A DNA stretch of 64,000 bases, taken from assembly GCA_039889035.1 (NCBI GenBank), contig JBDQQY010000036.1, forward strand, positions 1-64,000, in the 5' to 3' direction. Positions 8,532 to 16,920 of this stretch are shown here, piece after piece. Within the stretch, counting starts at the first letter, position 1. Each line of letters begins with the position of its first letter. Source of the DNA: Plantactinospora sp039889035 (GTDB taxonomy: Bacteria > Actinomycetota > Actinomycetes > Mycobacteriales > Micromonosporaceae). Under the pieces are notes generated by a model. That model was given only the letters and a program-made list of their open reading frames with translations, did not search any database and had not been told where the DNA came from. The position numbers and the translations under genes were made by a program.

Positions 8532-9622
8532 TGATCGGCACCGGTCGACGGCGTCGCCGGCGGACTGGTCGGGTGGTGGTCGTGGTGGTGGCGGTTGCCG
8601 TCGTTGCCGCGGCCGCGGCCACCACCGGGTCCGGCCTCGGTGCCGTGTTGCGAGATGGTGACAGGAGCAACTCGCCTGGTGGCCTTCCGCCGCAGACGGC
8701 GAAGGTGACGCGACAGACGCTGGCGGACAGGCAGACCCAGGCCGGGACGTGGGGCTACGGCAAGGCGACGATCCTGCCGGGCCGGCTCACCGGGACGGTG
8801 ACGGCGTTGGCGGCGACCGGCTCGGCGGTCAAGCGCGGGCAGGCGATCTACCGCGTCGACAACACCCCGGTCGTCCTGCTGTACGGCTCGCTGCCGGCGT
8901 ACCGTGCGCTGGCGACAGGGACGAAAGGGCCTGACGTCGAGCAGTTCGAACAGAACCTGAAGGCGCTCGGCTATTCGGGCTTCACCGTTGACGAAACGTA
9001 CAGCACCTCGACCGCGGCTGCGGTGAAGGAATGGCAGGACGATCTCGACCTACCGAAGACCGGAACGGTGGACTTCGGTCGGGTCGTCTACGCCTCCGGA
9101 ATCGTGCGGGTGGACGCGCAGAAGGTGGCGGTGGGGGACGCGGCGCAGCCGGCCACGGCGGTGCTCACCTACACCGGTACGTCACGGGTGGTCACCGTCG
9201 ATCTGAAGGTGGACGACGCGCGGCTGGCCAGGAAGAGCGCCAAGGTCGAGGTGATCTCGCCGGACGGTAAGAAGGGCGCCGGAAAGATCGCCGAGGTGAA
9301 GACGATCGTCAAGCCGGCCGAGGGGGAGAAACCCGCTACGACGGAGATCGAGGTCACCGTCGTGGTCGACAACCCGAAGGCGCTGACCGGCCTGGACCGG
9401 GCGTCGGTGACCGTCGGCTTCACCGCGTCGGAGCGCCGGGACGTGTTGACGGTGCCGGTCGCGGCGCTGTTGGCGTTGGCCGAGGGCGGCTACGGAGTCC
9501 AGGTGGTCGACGGCACATCCACCCGGATCCTCGCGGTGCAGACCGGCCTGTTCGCCGATGGCCGCGTCGAGGTGACCGGTACGGGTCTGGTCGAAGGCAT
9601 GGTGGTGGGGGTGCCGGCGTGA
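8531..9622 (+). CDS. Efflux adaptor with peptidoglycan-binding domain
   Basis: A 363-residue membrane-anchored protein. A basic start (MIGTGRRRRRRTGR) precedes one transmembrane helix (about 14-38). The extracytoplasmic part begins with a biotinyl-lipoyl-like strand pair (GTVTALAATGSAVKRGQAIY), continues with a PG_binding_1 fold inserted at about 130-187 (VEQFEQNLKALGYSGFTVD), and ends with barrel domains of HlyD/MacA type. It should link the ABC transporter to the cell wall. The start overlaps the lipoprotein stop and its own end overlaps the ATPase start by four bases, so the three are translationally coupled. The inserted wall-binding domain replaces the role of an outer-membrane tunnel and is a known arrangement in Gram-positive actinobacteria. 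Confidence 0.87.
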   Translation: MIGTGRRRRRRTGRVVVVVVAVAVVAAAAATTGSGLGAVLRDGDRSNSPGGLPPQTAKVTRQTLADRQTQAGTWGYGKATILPGRLTGTVTALAATGSAVKRGQAIYRVDNTPVVLLYGSLPAYRALATGTKGPDVEQFEQNLKALGYSGFTVDETYSTSTAAAVKEWQDDLDLPKTGTVDFGRVVYASGIVRVDAQKVAVGDAAQPATAVLTYTGTSRVVTVDLKVDDARLARKSAKVEVISPDGKKGAGKIAEVKTIVKPAEGEKPATTEIEVTVVVDNPKALTGLDRASVTVGFTASERRDVLTVPVAALLALAEGGYGVQVVDGTSTRILAVQTGLFADGRVEVTGTGLVEGMVVGVPA

Positions 9623-10320
9623 GCGTGTGGAGCGAACCCGCCATCGCGACAGGCACTGGCCCGGAATCCGTGGTCGAGTTGGCCGGAGTGACGAAGACGT
9701 ACCCCGGTGGCGTAGCCGCGTTGCGTGGAGTCACGCTGTCGATCGGGCGCGGCGAACTGGTGGCCATCGTGGGCCCATCCGGCTCAGGCAAGTCGACGAT
9801 GCTGCATCTGATCGGCACCCTGGACCGGCCATCGGCCGGCACGGTCCGCATAGCTGGGAACGATGTCCTTGAGCTGTCCGACCGGCAATTGTCGGCGTTG
9901 CGGGCCCGCCAGATCGGGTTCGTGTTCCAGCAGTTCCACCTCTCGGCGGGCCTGTCCGCGCTGGACAACGTCGCCAACGGACTGCTTTACGCGGGCCTCA
10001 CGATCAGGGAACGGAGGCGCCGGGCGGAGCAGACACTGACCCGGGTCGGTCTGGAGGACAGATTGGAGCACCAGCCGCACGAACTGTCCGGTGGAGAGCG
10101 GCAGCGGGTGGCGATCGCTCGGGCGGTGGCCACAGAGCCGGCGTTGCTGCTCGCGGACGAGCCCACCGGAAACCTCGACTCCGCCTCCGGAGCGGGGGTG
10201 ATGACGTTGCTGCGTGAGTTGCACGAATCCGGCACCACGGTGTTGGTCATTACCCACGACCGGGAGATCGCGGCGAGTCTGCCGCGGCAGATCGCCATGC
10301 AGGACGGGCGGGTGATCTGA
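9619..10320 (+). CDS. ABC transporter ATP-binding protein (MacB/LolD type)
   Basis: A 233-residue ATPase with Walker A GPSGSGKST (about residues 52-60), Q-loop GFVFQQFHL, signature LSGGERQRV, Walker B LLLADEPTGNLDS and H-loop ITHDRE. The LolD/MacB-type D-loop and the adjacent FtsX-fold permease place it with mechanotransmission exporters that push a lipoprotein, peptide or antibiotic through an adaptor. The GTG start overlaps the adaptor gene by four bases, and the permease start follows two bases after the stop. Confidence 0.94.
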   Translation: MSVWSEPAIATGTGPESVVELAGVTKTYPGGVAALRGVTLSIGRGELVAIVGPSGSGKSTMLHLIGTLDRPSAGTVRIAGNDVLELSDRQLSALRARQIGFVFQQFHLSAGLSALDNVANGLLYAGLTIRERRRRAEQTLTRVGLEDRLEHQPHELSGGERQRVAIARAVATEPALLLADEPTGNLDSASGAGVMTLLRELHESGTTVLVITHDREIAASLPRQIAMQDGRVI

Positions 10321-10321
10321 G

Positions 10322-11524
10322 GTGAGCGTGTCTCTGATCCCAGCCCGGCTGCGACCCAGTGACATGGTGCGGCTCGGAGGCGCGGGCCTACGGACGCGGC
10401 CATTGCGGGTCTTCCTGTCCGCACTGGGTATCGCCATCGGCATCGCCGCGATGGTCGCGGTCGTGGGAATCTCGTCCTCCAGCCGGGTCGAGTTGGACCG
10501 GCAACTCGCGGAGTTGGGCACCAACCTACTCACCGTGGCACCAGGGAACAGCCTGTCCGGAGACGCCGCCACGCTACCCACCGAATCGGTAGCGATGATC
10601 TCCAGGATCGGACCGGTGAACCAGGTCGCCGCCACCGGAAAGGTGCCGGACGCCAAGGTCTACCGCACCGACAAGATTCCCTCCACGGAAACCGGCGCGA
10701 TGTCCGTACAGGCCACCCATCTCAACCTGCCACAGACAGTCAGCGCACAGATCACTGACGGCGTCTGGCTGAACGCGGCCACCGCGAAGTACCCAGCCGT
10801 GGTCCTCGGCTCCGCCGCGGCCCGCCGGCTCGGCATGGGCGCCGCCGGATCAGACGTGCAGGTGTACCTCGGTGGCAGGTGGTTCACCGTGGTCGGCATC
10901 CTCAACCCCGTCCCCCTTGCCCCCGAGTTGGACTCCGCCGCCCTCATCGGCTGGGACGCCGCACGGTCGTACCTGCGTTTCGACGGACACCCCACCACCG
11001 TCTACACCCGGACCGACGACTCCGCCGTCGAAGCTGTCCGCAACGTGCTGGCCGCCACCGCCAACCCACAGGCTCCCAACGAGGTGAACGTATCCCGCCC
11101 ATCTGACGCGCTCGTCGCCCGCCAGGCGACCAACAAGGCATTTACCGGCCTGCTGCTCGGATTGGGCGCGGTGGCGCTGCTCGTCGGCGGCGTCGGCGTG
11201 GCGAACACAATGATCATTTCCGTACTCGAACGACGTCCCGAGATTGGCCTGCGCCGCTCCCTGGGGGCCACCCGTGGCCAGATTCGTCTCCAGTTCCTGG
11301 CCGAATCCCTGTTGCTGTCGGCAATCGGCGGCATCGCCGGGGCCATGCTAGGGATCACGGTAACCGCCATCTATGCCACCACCCAGAACTGGATACCTGT
11401 CGTACCCGCCTGGGCACTGGGCGGCGGCTTCGTTGCCACCCTGATCATCGGGGCGATCGCTGGCCTCTACCCCGCTATCCGGGCCGCCCGCCTCGCCCCG
11501 ACCGAGGCCCTCGCCACGTCGTAG
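10322..11524 (+). CDS. ABC transporter permease (MacB/FtsX fold)
   Basis: A 400-residue permease with the MacB plan: an N-terminal transmembrane helix (about 27-50, FLSALGIAIGIAAMVAVVGI), a large extracytoplasmic MacB-PCD region (to about 275), and three C-terminal helices (LLLGLGAVALLVGGVGVANT, then ESLLLSAIGGIAGAMLGITV, then ALGGGFVATLIIGAIAGLYP). The coupling segment LERRPEIGLRRSLGATRG contacts the ATPase. It ends the operon, and an 11-bp stem hairpin follows at 11583. Confidence 0.93.
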   Translation: MSVSLIPARLRPSDMVRLGGAGLRTRPLRVFLSALGIAIGIAAMVAVVGISSSSRVELDRQLAELGTNLLTVAPGNSLSGDAATLPTESVAMISRIGPVNQVAATGKVPDAKVYRTDKIPSTETGAMSVQATHLNLPQTVSAQITDGVWLNAATAKYPAVVLGSAAARRLGMGAAGSDVQVYLGGRWFTVVGILNPVPLAPELDSAALIGWDAARSYLRFDGHPTTVYTRTDDSAVEAVRNVLAATANPQAPNEVNVSRPSDALVARQATNKAFTGLLLGLGAVALLVGGVGVANTMIISVLERRPEIGLRRSLGATRGQIRLQFLAESLLLSAIGGIAGAMLGITVTAIYATTQNWIPVVPAWALGGGFVATLIIGAIAGLYPAIRAARLAPTEALATS

Positions 11525-11582
11525 CACCGGAGAGCCGTTCGTCCCTGGTCGAGGGGCCAGGGCCCCCCGTGAAGCCGAGTAG

Positions 11583-11616
11583 CTCCCCGCCGTTCGCCTC
11601 CGTGGACGGCGGGGAG
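11583..11616 (+). terminator. Hairpin after exporter operon
   Basis: CTCCCCGCCGT (11583-11593) pairs perfectly with ACGGCGGGGAG (11606-11616) across a 12-base loop. There is no U tract, as is usual for actinobacterial terminators. Confidence 0.6.
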
Positions 11617-11674
11617 TGTGGCCAGCACCGTAGGGTTGACTTTGCTCGTGGTAAGTCAGGGGTAGAGGCTGACC

Positions 11675-12160
11675 ATGGTGCAGTTGGCGGGACCGCTGGC
11701 CGAGCGCGGTGACGTACCCCTCGGCGACCACTGCCCGATCGACCGGGCGTTCCAGGCGCTCGGTAACCGACCGGCGATCCTCCTTCTGCGCGAGGTGTTC
11801 TACGGCGTCTCTCGGTTCGACACGCTGGTCAAGCGGGTCGGCGTTACCGAGGCGGTCGCCGCGCACCGCCTGCGGGAGCTTGTCGGGGGTGCTGGCCAAG
11901 CGACCGTACCGGGAGCCGGGCCAACGCACGCGGTACGAGTACATCCGCACCGAGGCCGGCCGTGAGCTGCTGCCGGTCGTGCTCGCCCTGCTCGGCTGGG
12001 GGAAGCGCACCTGCCCGACGAGCGCGGCGGCGTACCCGTGACACACGCCGGCTGTGGCGCCGCCGTCCGGGTGGTGCCGTGCTGCGCGGCCGGCCACGAG
12101 CTGGGCGACGACGAAGTCGTCGTGACCGGCCGGATTGACGGGAGATCTAACCGCAACTAG
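11675..12160 (+). pseudogene. HxlR-family regulator broken by two G-run indels
   Basis: From ATG 11675 the frame encodes a typical HxlR winged helix: DHCPIDRAFQALGNRPAILL, then LVKRVGVTEAVAAHRLRELV. At the GGGGG run 11883-11887 the expected continuation (VLAKRPYREPGQRTRYEYIR, then ELLPVVLALLGWG) moves to the next frame. At the GGGG run 11999-12002 it returns to the first frame as EAHLPDERGGVPVTHAGCGA and ends at TAG 12158-12160 with the Cys/His-rich tail seen in longer HxlR proteins. An insertion of one G and loss of one G would explain both shifts. The pieces together make a full protein of about 160 residues. As it stands only a truncated winged helix could be made. Either the gene is decayed or the sequence has homopolymer errors. 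Confidence 0.75.
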
Positions 12161-12172
12161 CATAGTTGCAGT
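12151..12172. promoter_or_regulatory. Operator upstream of Rrf2 gene
   Basis: GCAACTA (12153-12159) and TAGTTGC (12163-12169) are a perfect inverted repeat with a 3-bp spacer. The right half continues AGT, so GTTGCAGT here also occurs in the stronger palindrome at 12691-12713 before the MFS gene. The shared sequence points to one regulator, most simply the Rrf2 protein encoded between them. Confidence 0.55.
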
Positions 12173-12198
12173 TTGTTGGCGCGGGAAAGGGGAGCGCG

Positions 12199-12645
12199 GT
12201 GGGGCTCAGTAGCAGGAGTGCGGTCGCGATCCATGCGCTCACGATGCTTGCGCGCTGGGACGACCGGTCGCTGACCTCTGCCGAGATCGCCGACAGCCTG
12301 GCGAGCAACCCGGTGCTCGTCCGGCGCATCCTCGGCAGCCTGCGCAACGCTGGCCTGGTGCTGTCCACCGAGGGCCGGGGCGGCGGCTGGTCGCTCGCCC
12401 TTAAGCCTCGCGAGATCTCACTCCACGACGCCTATGTCGCCGTGGAGCCGGGGCCGGTGCTGTCCCGGCACGCGCATCCGCCGAGCGACGCGTGCGAGGT
12501 CGGACGCAACATGCAGGCCCTGCTGGAAGTGGAGTTCCGCGAGGCCGAGCAGGCCATGGAGGAGCGGCTCGGCCGGACGACCATCGCCGACCTGGTGCGG
12601 CGGCTGCTGACGGTCGAGCGTGAGCTAGCGGGGTCGAATCGCTAG
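12199..12645 (+). CDS. Rrf2-family transcriptional regulator
   Basis: A 148-residue regulator when started at GTG 12199, which has AAAGGGGA just upstream; in-frame TTG 12166 lies inside the operator and is unlikely. The winged helix (LSSRSAVAIHALTMLARWDD, then SAEIADSLASNPVLVRRILG) is followed by EGRGGGWSLA, the conserved wing, and a dimerization helix. Only one Cys (ACEVGRNMQ) lies in the region where Fe-S members such as IscR or NsrR have three, so a redox cluster is unlikely. It resembles the cluster-free YwnA-like group that controls efflux or detoxification genes. It very probably regulates itself and the MFS gene downstream. Confidence 0.88.
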   Translation: MGLSSRSAVAIHALTMLARWDDRSLTSAEIADSLASNPVLVRRILGSLRNAGLVLSTEGRGGGWSLALKPREISLHDAYVAVEPGPVLSRHAHPPSDACEVGRNMQALLEVEFREAEQAMEERLGRTTIADLVRRLLTVERELAGSNR

Positions 12646-12651
12646 CTGAGC

Positions 12652-12680
12652 GAGAGGCGGAGGCGCGTCCTCCGCCTCTC
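12652..12680 (+). terminator. Hairpin after Rrf2 gene
   Basis: GAGAGGCGGAGG (12652-12663) pairs perfectly with CCTCCGCCTCTC (12669-12680) over a 5-base loop. It separates the regulator from the operator and promoter of the MFS gene. Confidence 0.7.
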
Positions 12681-12690
12681 GTGCGCCCAA

Positions 12691-12713
12691 ACTGTAACCA
12701 TTATGGTTGCAGT
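12691..12713. promoter_or_regulatory. Operator upstream of MFS gene
   Basis: ACTGTAACCAT and ATGGTTGCAGT (12691-12701 and 12703-12713) form an 11-bp inverted repeat about a single T with one mismatch. It lies 24 bp upstream of the MFS start and shares the GGTTGCAGT-type half-site with the palindrome before the Rrf2 gene. Confidence 0.65.
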
Positions 12714-12736
12714 AAGTGCTGCAGGGGGACTCACGA

Positions 12737-14161
12737 ATGACGCTCAACCGGACCGGCCCGTATGCGGCACTGCTCGCCGTCCTCACGCCGGCGATGCTCG
12801 CCACAGTCGTCGCCAGCGACATGGTGAACCTCATGCTCCCGTCGATCGGCACCGCATTCGGCGCCTCCGAAGCGGAACTGGCGTGGGTCGTGACCGGGTT
12901 TCTGCTGATGTTCTCGGTCGGCATCCCGTTGTACGGCCGGATATCCGACCGGGTGAGCCTGCCGCGCCTGTTCGGGTTCGGCCTGCTCGCGTACGCCGCC
13001 GGGAGCCTGATCTGCGCGCTCGCCCCGGACCTGCGCGTGCTCGTCGCGGGCCGGATGGTGATGGGGGTCGGCGCCGCCGCGATACCGGTGCTCTCGATCA
13101 TCGCGGTCACGCGATTGATGCCAGCCGACCGGCGCGGCATCGGGATCGGCGTCGTCTCGGCGGCCACCGGCGTCGGCACAGCCGCCGGACCGGCGGTCGG
13201 AGGCGGAGTCGGCCAGGCTCTCGGCTGGCGTGCGCTGTTCTGGATCATGCTGGTCATCGCGCTGGCGCTGCTCCCCGCGGCATGGCGCGTGCTGCCGGCC
13301 AAAAGCCCGGCGCGCGCGGCCCGGTACGACCTTGCCGGCGGCGTGCTGCTCGGGCTCGGCGCGGGGCTGGTGCTGTTCGGCATCACCCAGGCACAGGTGG
13401 CCGGCCCGGGCGCTCCGGCCTCCTGGGGCAGCATCGTGGCGGCGGTCGCGGCGATCGCGCTCTTCTGCTGGCGTACCGGCCGCGTCGCGGAGCCGTTCCT
13501 CCCGCCCACCCTGTTCACCAACCGGGTCTACAGGGCCGCGATCGCGGTCGCGTTTCTCGCCATGGTCGTCAATCTCGGTGCGCTCGTCTTCGTGCCACTG
13601 CTGCTCATCGACGTCAACGGCCTCGAACCGGGTACTGGCGCCCTGGTTATGATCCCGGCCGGGGTCGCGGTCGCCGCGCTCTCGCCGCTGATCGGCCGCC
13701 TCGCCGACCGCGCCGGCACCCGGTACCTGGTGCTGGCCGGCCTTACGGCCATGGGCGGGTTCGCGCTGTTCCTCTCCACCGTCGCTGGCGGCGCGTCGGT
13801 GGTCCCCGCGAGCGTCGGCATGCTCGGACTCGGCGTCGGCTTCATCCTCGTGATCACCCCGATCATCAGCGCCGCGGCCACCGCGCTCCCGGCCGACCAG
13901 GTCGGCGTCGGCATCGGGATCCTGCAGGGAGCCCAGTTTCTCGGCGCCGGCGCCGGTCCCGCCCTGGTCGGTGTGCTGGTGGCCGCCAGGCAGCAGGGAG
14001 GCACCGCGGTCAACCCGCTGCACTTCGGTTATGAGGGCGCCGCGTTCTCCGACGCCTTCCTGGCCATGGCCGCGACCATCGTCCTCGCATTGATCGTCGC
14101 GTTCCGGATGCGCCCGGCGGCAGCGCCGGTCACCAAGCCGAATGTGGAGAAAGCCAACTGA
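12737..14161 (+). CDS. MFS drug exporter (DHA2-like)
   Basis: A 474-residue membrane protein of the DHA2 type, with about 14 hydrophobic helices. It has motif A in loop 2-3 (YGRISDRVSLPRLFG), motif B/C-like glycine-rich helices (VSAATGVGTAAGPAVGGGVG), and the first-helix motif D (LPSIGTAFGASEAELAWVVT). Proteins of this class export drugs or dyes in exchange for protons. The ATG at 12737 has AGGGGGAC upstream, and the palindrome at 12691-12713 overlaps the promoter region. It is likely repressed by the adjacent Rrf2 regulator. The 3' end meets the convergent oxidoreductase gene with three bases between. Confidence 0.92.
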   Translation: MTLNRTGPYAALLAVLTPAMLATVVASDMVNLMLPSIGTAFGASEAELAWVVTGFLLMFSVGIPLYGRISDRVSLPRLFGFGLLAYAAGSLICALAPDLRVLVAGRMVMGVGAAAIPVLSIIAVTRLMPADRRGIGIGVVSAATGVGTAAGPAVGGGVGQALGWRALFWIMLVIALALLPAAWRVLPAKSPARAARYDLAGGVLLGLGAGLVLFGITQAQVAGPGAPASWGSIVAAVAAIALFCWRTGRVAEPFLPPTLFTNRVYRAAIAVAFLAMVVNLGALVFVPLLLIDVNGLEPGTGALVMIPAGVAVAALSPLIGRLADRAGTRYLVLAGLTAMGGFALFLSTVAGGASVVPASVGMLGLGVGFILVITPIISAAATALPADQVGVGIGILQGAQFLGAGAGPALVGVLVAARQQGGTAVNPLHFGYEGAAFSDAFLAMAATIVLALIVAFRMRPAAAPVTKPNVEKAN

Positions 14162-14164
14162 CGA

Positions 14165-15040
14165 TCAGCTGCGGATGACCTCGACCAGGCTGGCGAAGCT
14201 GTCTTTTCCATGGCCGGCCGCGATCCCCTGATGGGTCAGTGACTTGATGAGTGTGGGAAGGGAGGTGTCGATGCCGCGAGTCTGTGCCGCCTCGATGAGG
14301 TGGTCCATGAGTGGTGCGTCGAGTTCGAGCCACTCCTCGTCGCCTGGGTAGTGCCGGTCATCGATCTGCTGGGCGTACCCGGTGATCACGTCCGTGACGG
14401 TGGTTGCCAGCCAGCGGGTCAGCAGTGGCGCCACGGTGGTGCCCCGGACCTCTGCGGTACCGAGAAGCGCGGCGGTCTGCAAGAAGCCGATCAGGGTGGC
14501 CCAGGCGAGATTGAGCATCGCCACGTCGTACAGGGCGGCGGTGCCAGGGGCCGCGCCCAGGTAGGTGGTTGCGCCCAGGTGCCTGAGTAAGGACTCGTGA
14601 CGCTCGAACGCCTCGCGGGAGCCGCTGTAGACCAACACCGTCTCCGGCCTACCGACCTGCTCGGGATGGGCCATCAACGCACCGTCGAGGTAGTGGCCGC
14701 CCCGGGCGTTGATCCCTGCGGCGACCTGCTCGGCCTGAGCGCTCGTTCCCGATGTCAGGTTGACCACGTCGGCGGAGCCGACGTACGGGTCCACGCTACG
14801 AAGGATGCGCTGGACGCTGTCGTAGTCGTCGACGCAGATGAGGATGACGGGCGCGGCGGTAAAGGCCACCCCCAACGAGTCGGCCAGGGACACGTTCTCG
14901 GCGGGCGGCGCCTCGGACAGAGGGCGGGCCTCGTCCCACACGGTGACGGCAATACCAGCCGTCGCCAGTGCGTGGCACAGTGCCGCGCCTCGCCGGTTCA
15001 GCCCGATCACCGTCGCTCGGGCGTCCGTTGGTCGATTCAT
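14165..15040 (-). CDS. NAD(P)-binding oxidoreductase, imine-reductase-like
   Basis: A 291-residue protein with an N-terminal Rossmann fold (ATVIGLNRRGAALCHALATA, with GLNRRG at the usual GLGxMG loop) and an all-helical C-terminal domain as in 6-phosphogluconate / beta-hydroxyacid dehydrogenases. DGALMAHPEQVG resembles the substrate loop of imine-reductase-like members. The usual catalytic Lys of hydroxyacid dehydrogenases is not evident, favouring the imine-reductase-like group. The ATG at 15040 is chosen because GGAGGACC precedes it. The gene is divergent from a MerR gene, with a dyad in between, so it is probably the MerR target. Confidence 0.85.
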   Translation of the reverse strand: MNRPTDARATVIGLNRRGAALCHALATAGIAVTVWDEARPLSEAPPAENVSLADSLGVAFTAAPVILICVDDYDSVQRILRSVDPYVGSADVVNLTSGTSAQAEQVAAGINARGGHYLDGALMAHPEQVGRPETVLVYSGSREAFERHESLLRHLGATTYLGAAPGTAALYDVAMLNLAWATLIGFLQTAALLGTAEVRGTTVAPLLTRWLATTVTDVITGYAQQIDDRHYPGDEEWLELDAPLMDHLIEAAQTRGIDTSLPTLIKSLTHQGIAAGHGKDSFASLVEVIRS

Positions 15041-15102
15041 GTGGTCCTCCGGTAATGATGGAACCCGCTTGGTCGCGTGATCTCCGTGCGGCAAAGCTAG
15101 AC

Positions 15103-15126
15103 CTTGACATCGGTGTGAGAGTCAAG
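15103..15126. promoter_or_regulatory. MerR-type operator
   Basis: CTTGAC (15103-15108) and GTCAAG (15121-15126) form a perfect inverted repeat with a 12-bp spacer, located between the divergent oxidoreductase and MerR genes, 11 bp before the MerR start. Promoter dyads with a -35-like TTGAC inside the operator are typical for MerR-family activators. Confidence 0.55.
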
Positions 15127-15137
15127 CGGAGAGTGTT

Positions 15138-15491
15138 ATGCGTATCGGGGAACTGGCTCGACGAACGGGCGTCAACCAACGGCTGTTGCGCTATTACGAG
15201 GAGCAGGGCCTCCTGCGGCCAGCTCGGTTACCGAGCGGATACCGCGAGTACGGCAACGCCGATGTGGAACGGGTTCGACGCATCCGTACCCTGCTCGCCG
15301 CCGGGCTCAACACAACCACCATCGCCGACGTCCTGCCCTGCACAGTCGCCACGGGCGATGGCTTGGCCGCCGCATGTCCCGACCTGTTGAGCGACCTGCG
15401 GCGTGCACGCGCCCGGATCAGCCGATCCATCACCGAGTTGCACGCCGCCCGGACGATGCTCGACGCCATCATCGAGGCCACTTCACGCTGA
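15138..15491 (+). CDS. MerR-family transcriptional regulator
   Basis: A 117-residue regulator with the N-terminal MerR winged helix (MRIGELARRTGVNQRLLRYY, then EEQGLLRPARLPSGYREY), followed by a dimerization coiled coil (DLRRARARISRSITELHAAR). It has Cys in LPCTVAT and AACPDL between the DNA-binding domain and the coil, but no clear metal-binding loop at the C terminus. The gene is divergent from the imine-reductase-like gene, and a perfect CTTGAC/GTCAAG dyad lies in the shared promoter region. Similar small MerR proteins often activate the adjoining oxidoreductase in response to an organic effector. Confidence 0.9.
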   Translation: MRIGELARRTGVNQRLLRYYEEQGLLRPARLPSGYREYGNADVERVRRIRTLLAAGLNTTTIADVLPCTVATGDGLAAACPDLLSDLRRARARISRSITELHAARTMLDAIIEATSR

Positions 15492-15608
15492 CAGGCCCGT
15501 TGCCACCGCGGCTGCGTGGTGGTGCTGGACGGCACAGAGCCAGAACTTCGCCACACTACTAACGATCTCGTGCGCAGTAGGAGGGTCGGTGGGTCTGTCT
15601 CGCTAACG

Positions 15609-16920
15609 GCTCTGTCTCACATTCGGTGGTGACCGAAGGTAGCCGGTGTCGTTGAGATCATGTGTGCGAGTTCGATGATCTTACGAAGATGGTGTTCTCG
15701 GGGCTGTTGCCGTTGGCGATCGATGACGTTACGACGAGGGGCAACGGATTCTGGTGCGGGTTCGGACTCCCGAGGGGCCGGTGGCCTGTCCGGGCTGCGT
15801 CGCCGTGACGAGCCGGGTGCACGGGTATCACCAGCGGACGCTTGCGGACGTGCCGGTCGATGCCCGGCCGGTGGTGCTCCGGGTGCGTGTACGTCGGCTG
15901 GTGTGCCCAACCCGGGGCTGCCGTCAGACGTTCCGGGAACAACTGCCCGGGGTCCTGAACCGTTACCAGCGTCGTACACCTCGGCTGATCTCCCAGGTCG
16001 GTGCAGTGGTGCGGCAGTTGGCCGGCCGCGCCGGCGCCCGGGTTTTGTCAGCCCTGGCGGTGGCCGTGTCCCGGCACACCGCCCTGCGGACGTTGCTGCG
16101 CATACCGTTGCCCGAGCGGCAGGTGCCCCGCGTGCTCGGGATCGACGACTTCGCGTTGCGGCGACGTCAGCGTTACGCCACGGTCCTGATCGACGCGGTC
16201 ACCCGTGAGCGCATCGATGTGCTGCCCGACCGCAGGGCCGCCACGTTGGAAACGTGGCTGCGTGAGCACCCCGGCGTCGAGGTGGTGTGCCGGGACTCAT
16301 CCGGCGCCTACGCCGAAGCCGTCCGCCGCGCCCTGCCCGGCGCGTTGCAGGTCGCGGATCGCTGGCATCTGTGGCACAACCTCGCCGAGGCCGTGCGCAA
16401 GGAGGTCACCGCCCACAGTTCGTGCTGGGCCAGCGCCGGCCCGCCGCCGCAGGACGGCAAGCGGGCCGTGACCACCCGGCAGCGATGGCAGCAGATCCAC
16501 GACTGCTCGACAAGGGCGTCGGCCTGCTGGAATGCGCCCGACGGCTCAACCTCGGCCTCAACACCGTCAAACGCTACGCCCGCATCAGCGAACCCGAACG
16601 CCTGGTCCGCGCGCCGCAGTACCGACCCACCCTCGTTGACCCCTACCGTGAGCACCTGCGCCGCCGCCGGAAGCAAGACCCCGCCGTCGGCGCCCCCCAA
16701 CTCCTCGCCGAGATCAAAGAGCAGGGCTACACCGGCAGCATGAATCTGCTCTACCGCTACATCACCCAAGGCTGGGTCGAAGCCGACCGCCCGGCTCTAT
16801 CGCCCAGGCGTCTGACCCGCTATCTCCTAACCGCGCCCGACCAACTCAAAGAACACCAGCACAAGCTCGTCGACGCCCTTACCGGCGCCTGCCCGCAGAT
16901 GACCGCGCTGGCCGTCGTTC
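15609..16920 (+). mobile_element. Decayed ISL3-type insertion sequence
   Basis: The left end is set at GGCTCTGTCTCACATTCGG (15609), a sequence that resembles ISL3-family termini and is followed by the transposase gene. A matching inverted terminal repeat cannot be found to the right of 16915, where the transposase homology ends abruptly, so the right end is deleted. A second CTGTCTCGC copy just left of 15609 might be part of another end. The element is not mobile on its own. Confidence 0.6.
15689..16915 (+). pseudogene. ISL3-family transposase, frameshifted and truncated
   Basis: Three frames have to be joined. VFSGLLPLAIDDV starts at 15689-15692. After a one-base loss near 15731 the frame continues with RTPEGPVACPGCVAVTSRVH, a zinc-ribbon-like CPGC and CPTRGC pair (zf-ISL3), and the DDE nuclease region VLGIDDFALRRRQRYATVL and QVADRWHLWHNLAEAVR. 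A second one-base loss near 16503 moves it to the frame with LLDKGVGLLECARRLNLGLN and NTVKRYARI, an inserted helix-turn-helix typical of the family. Similarity ends near MTALA at 16915, before the final Glu region. The protein cannot be functional. Confidence 0.8.
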
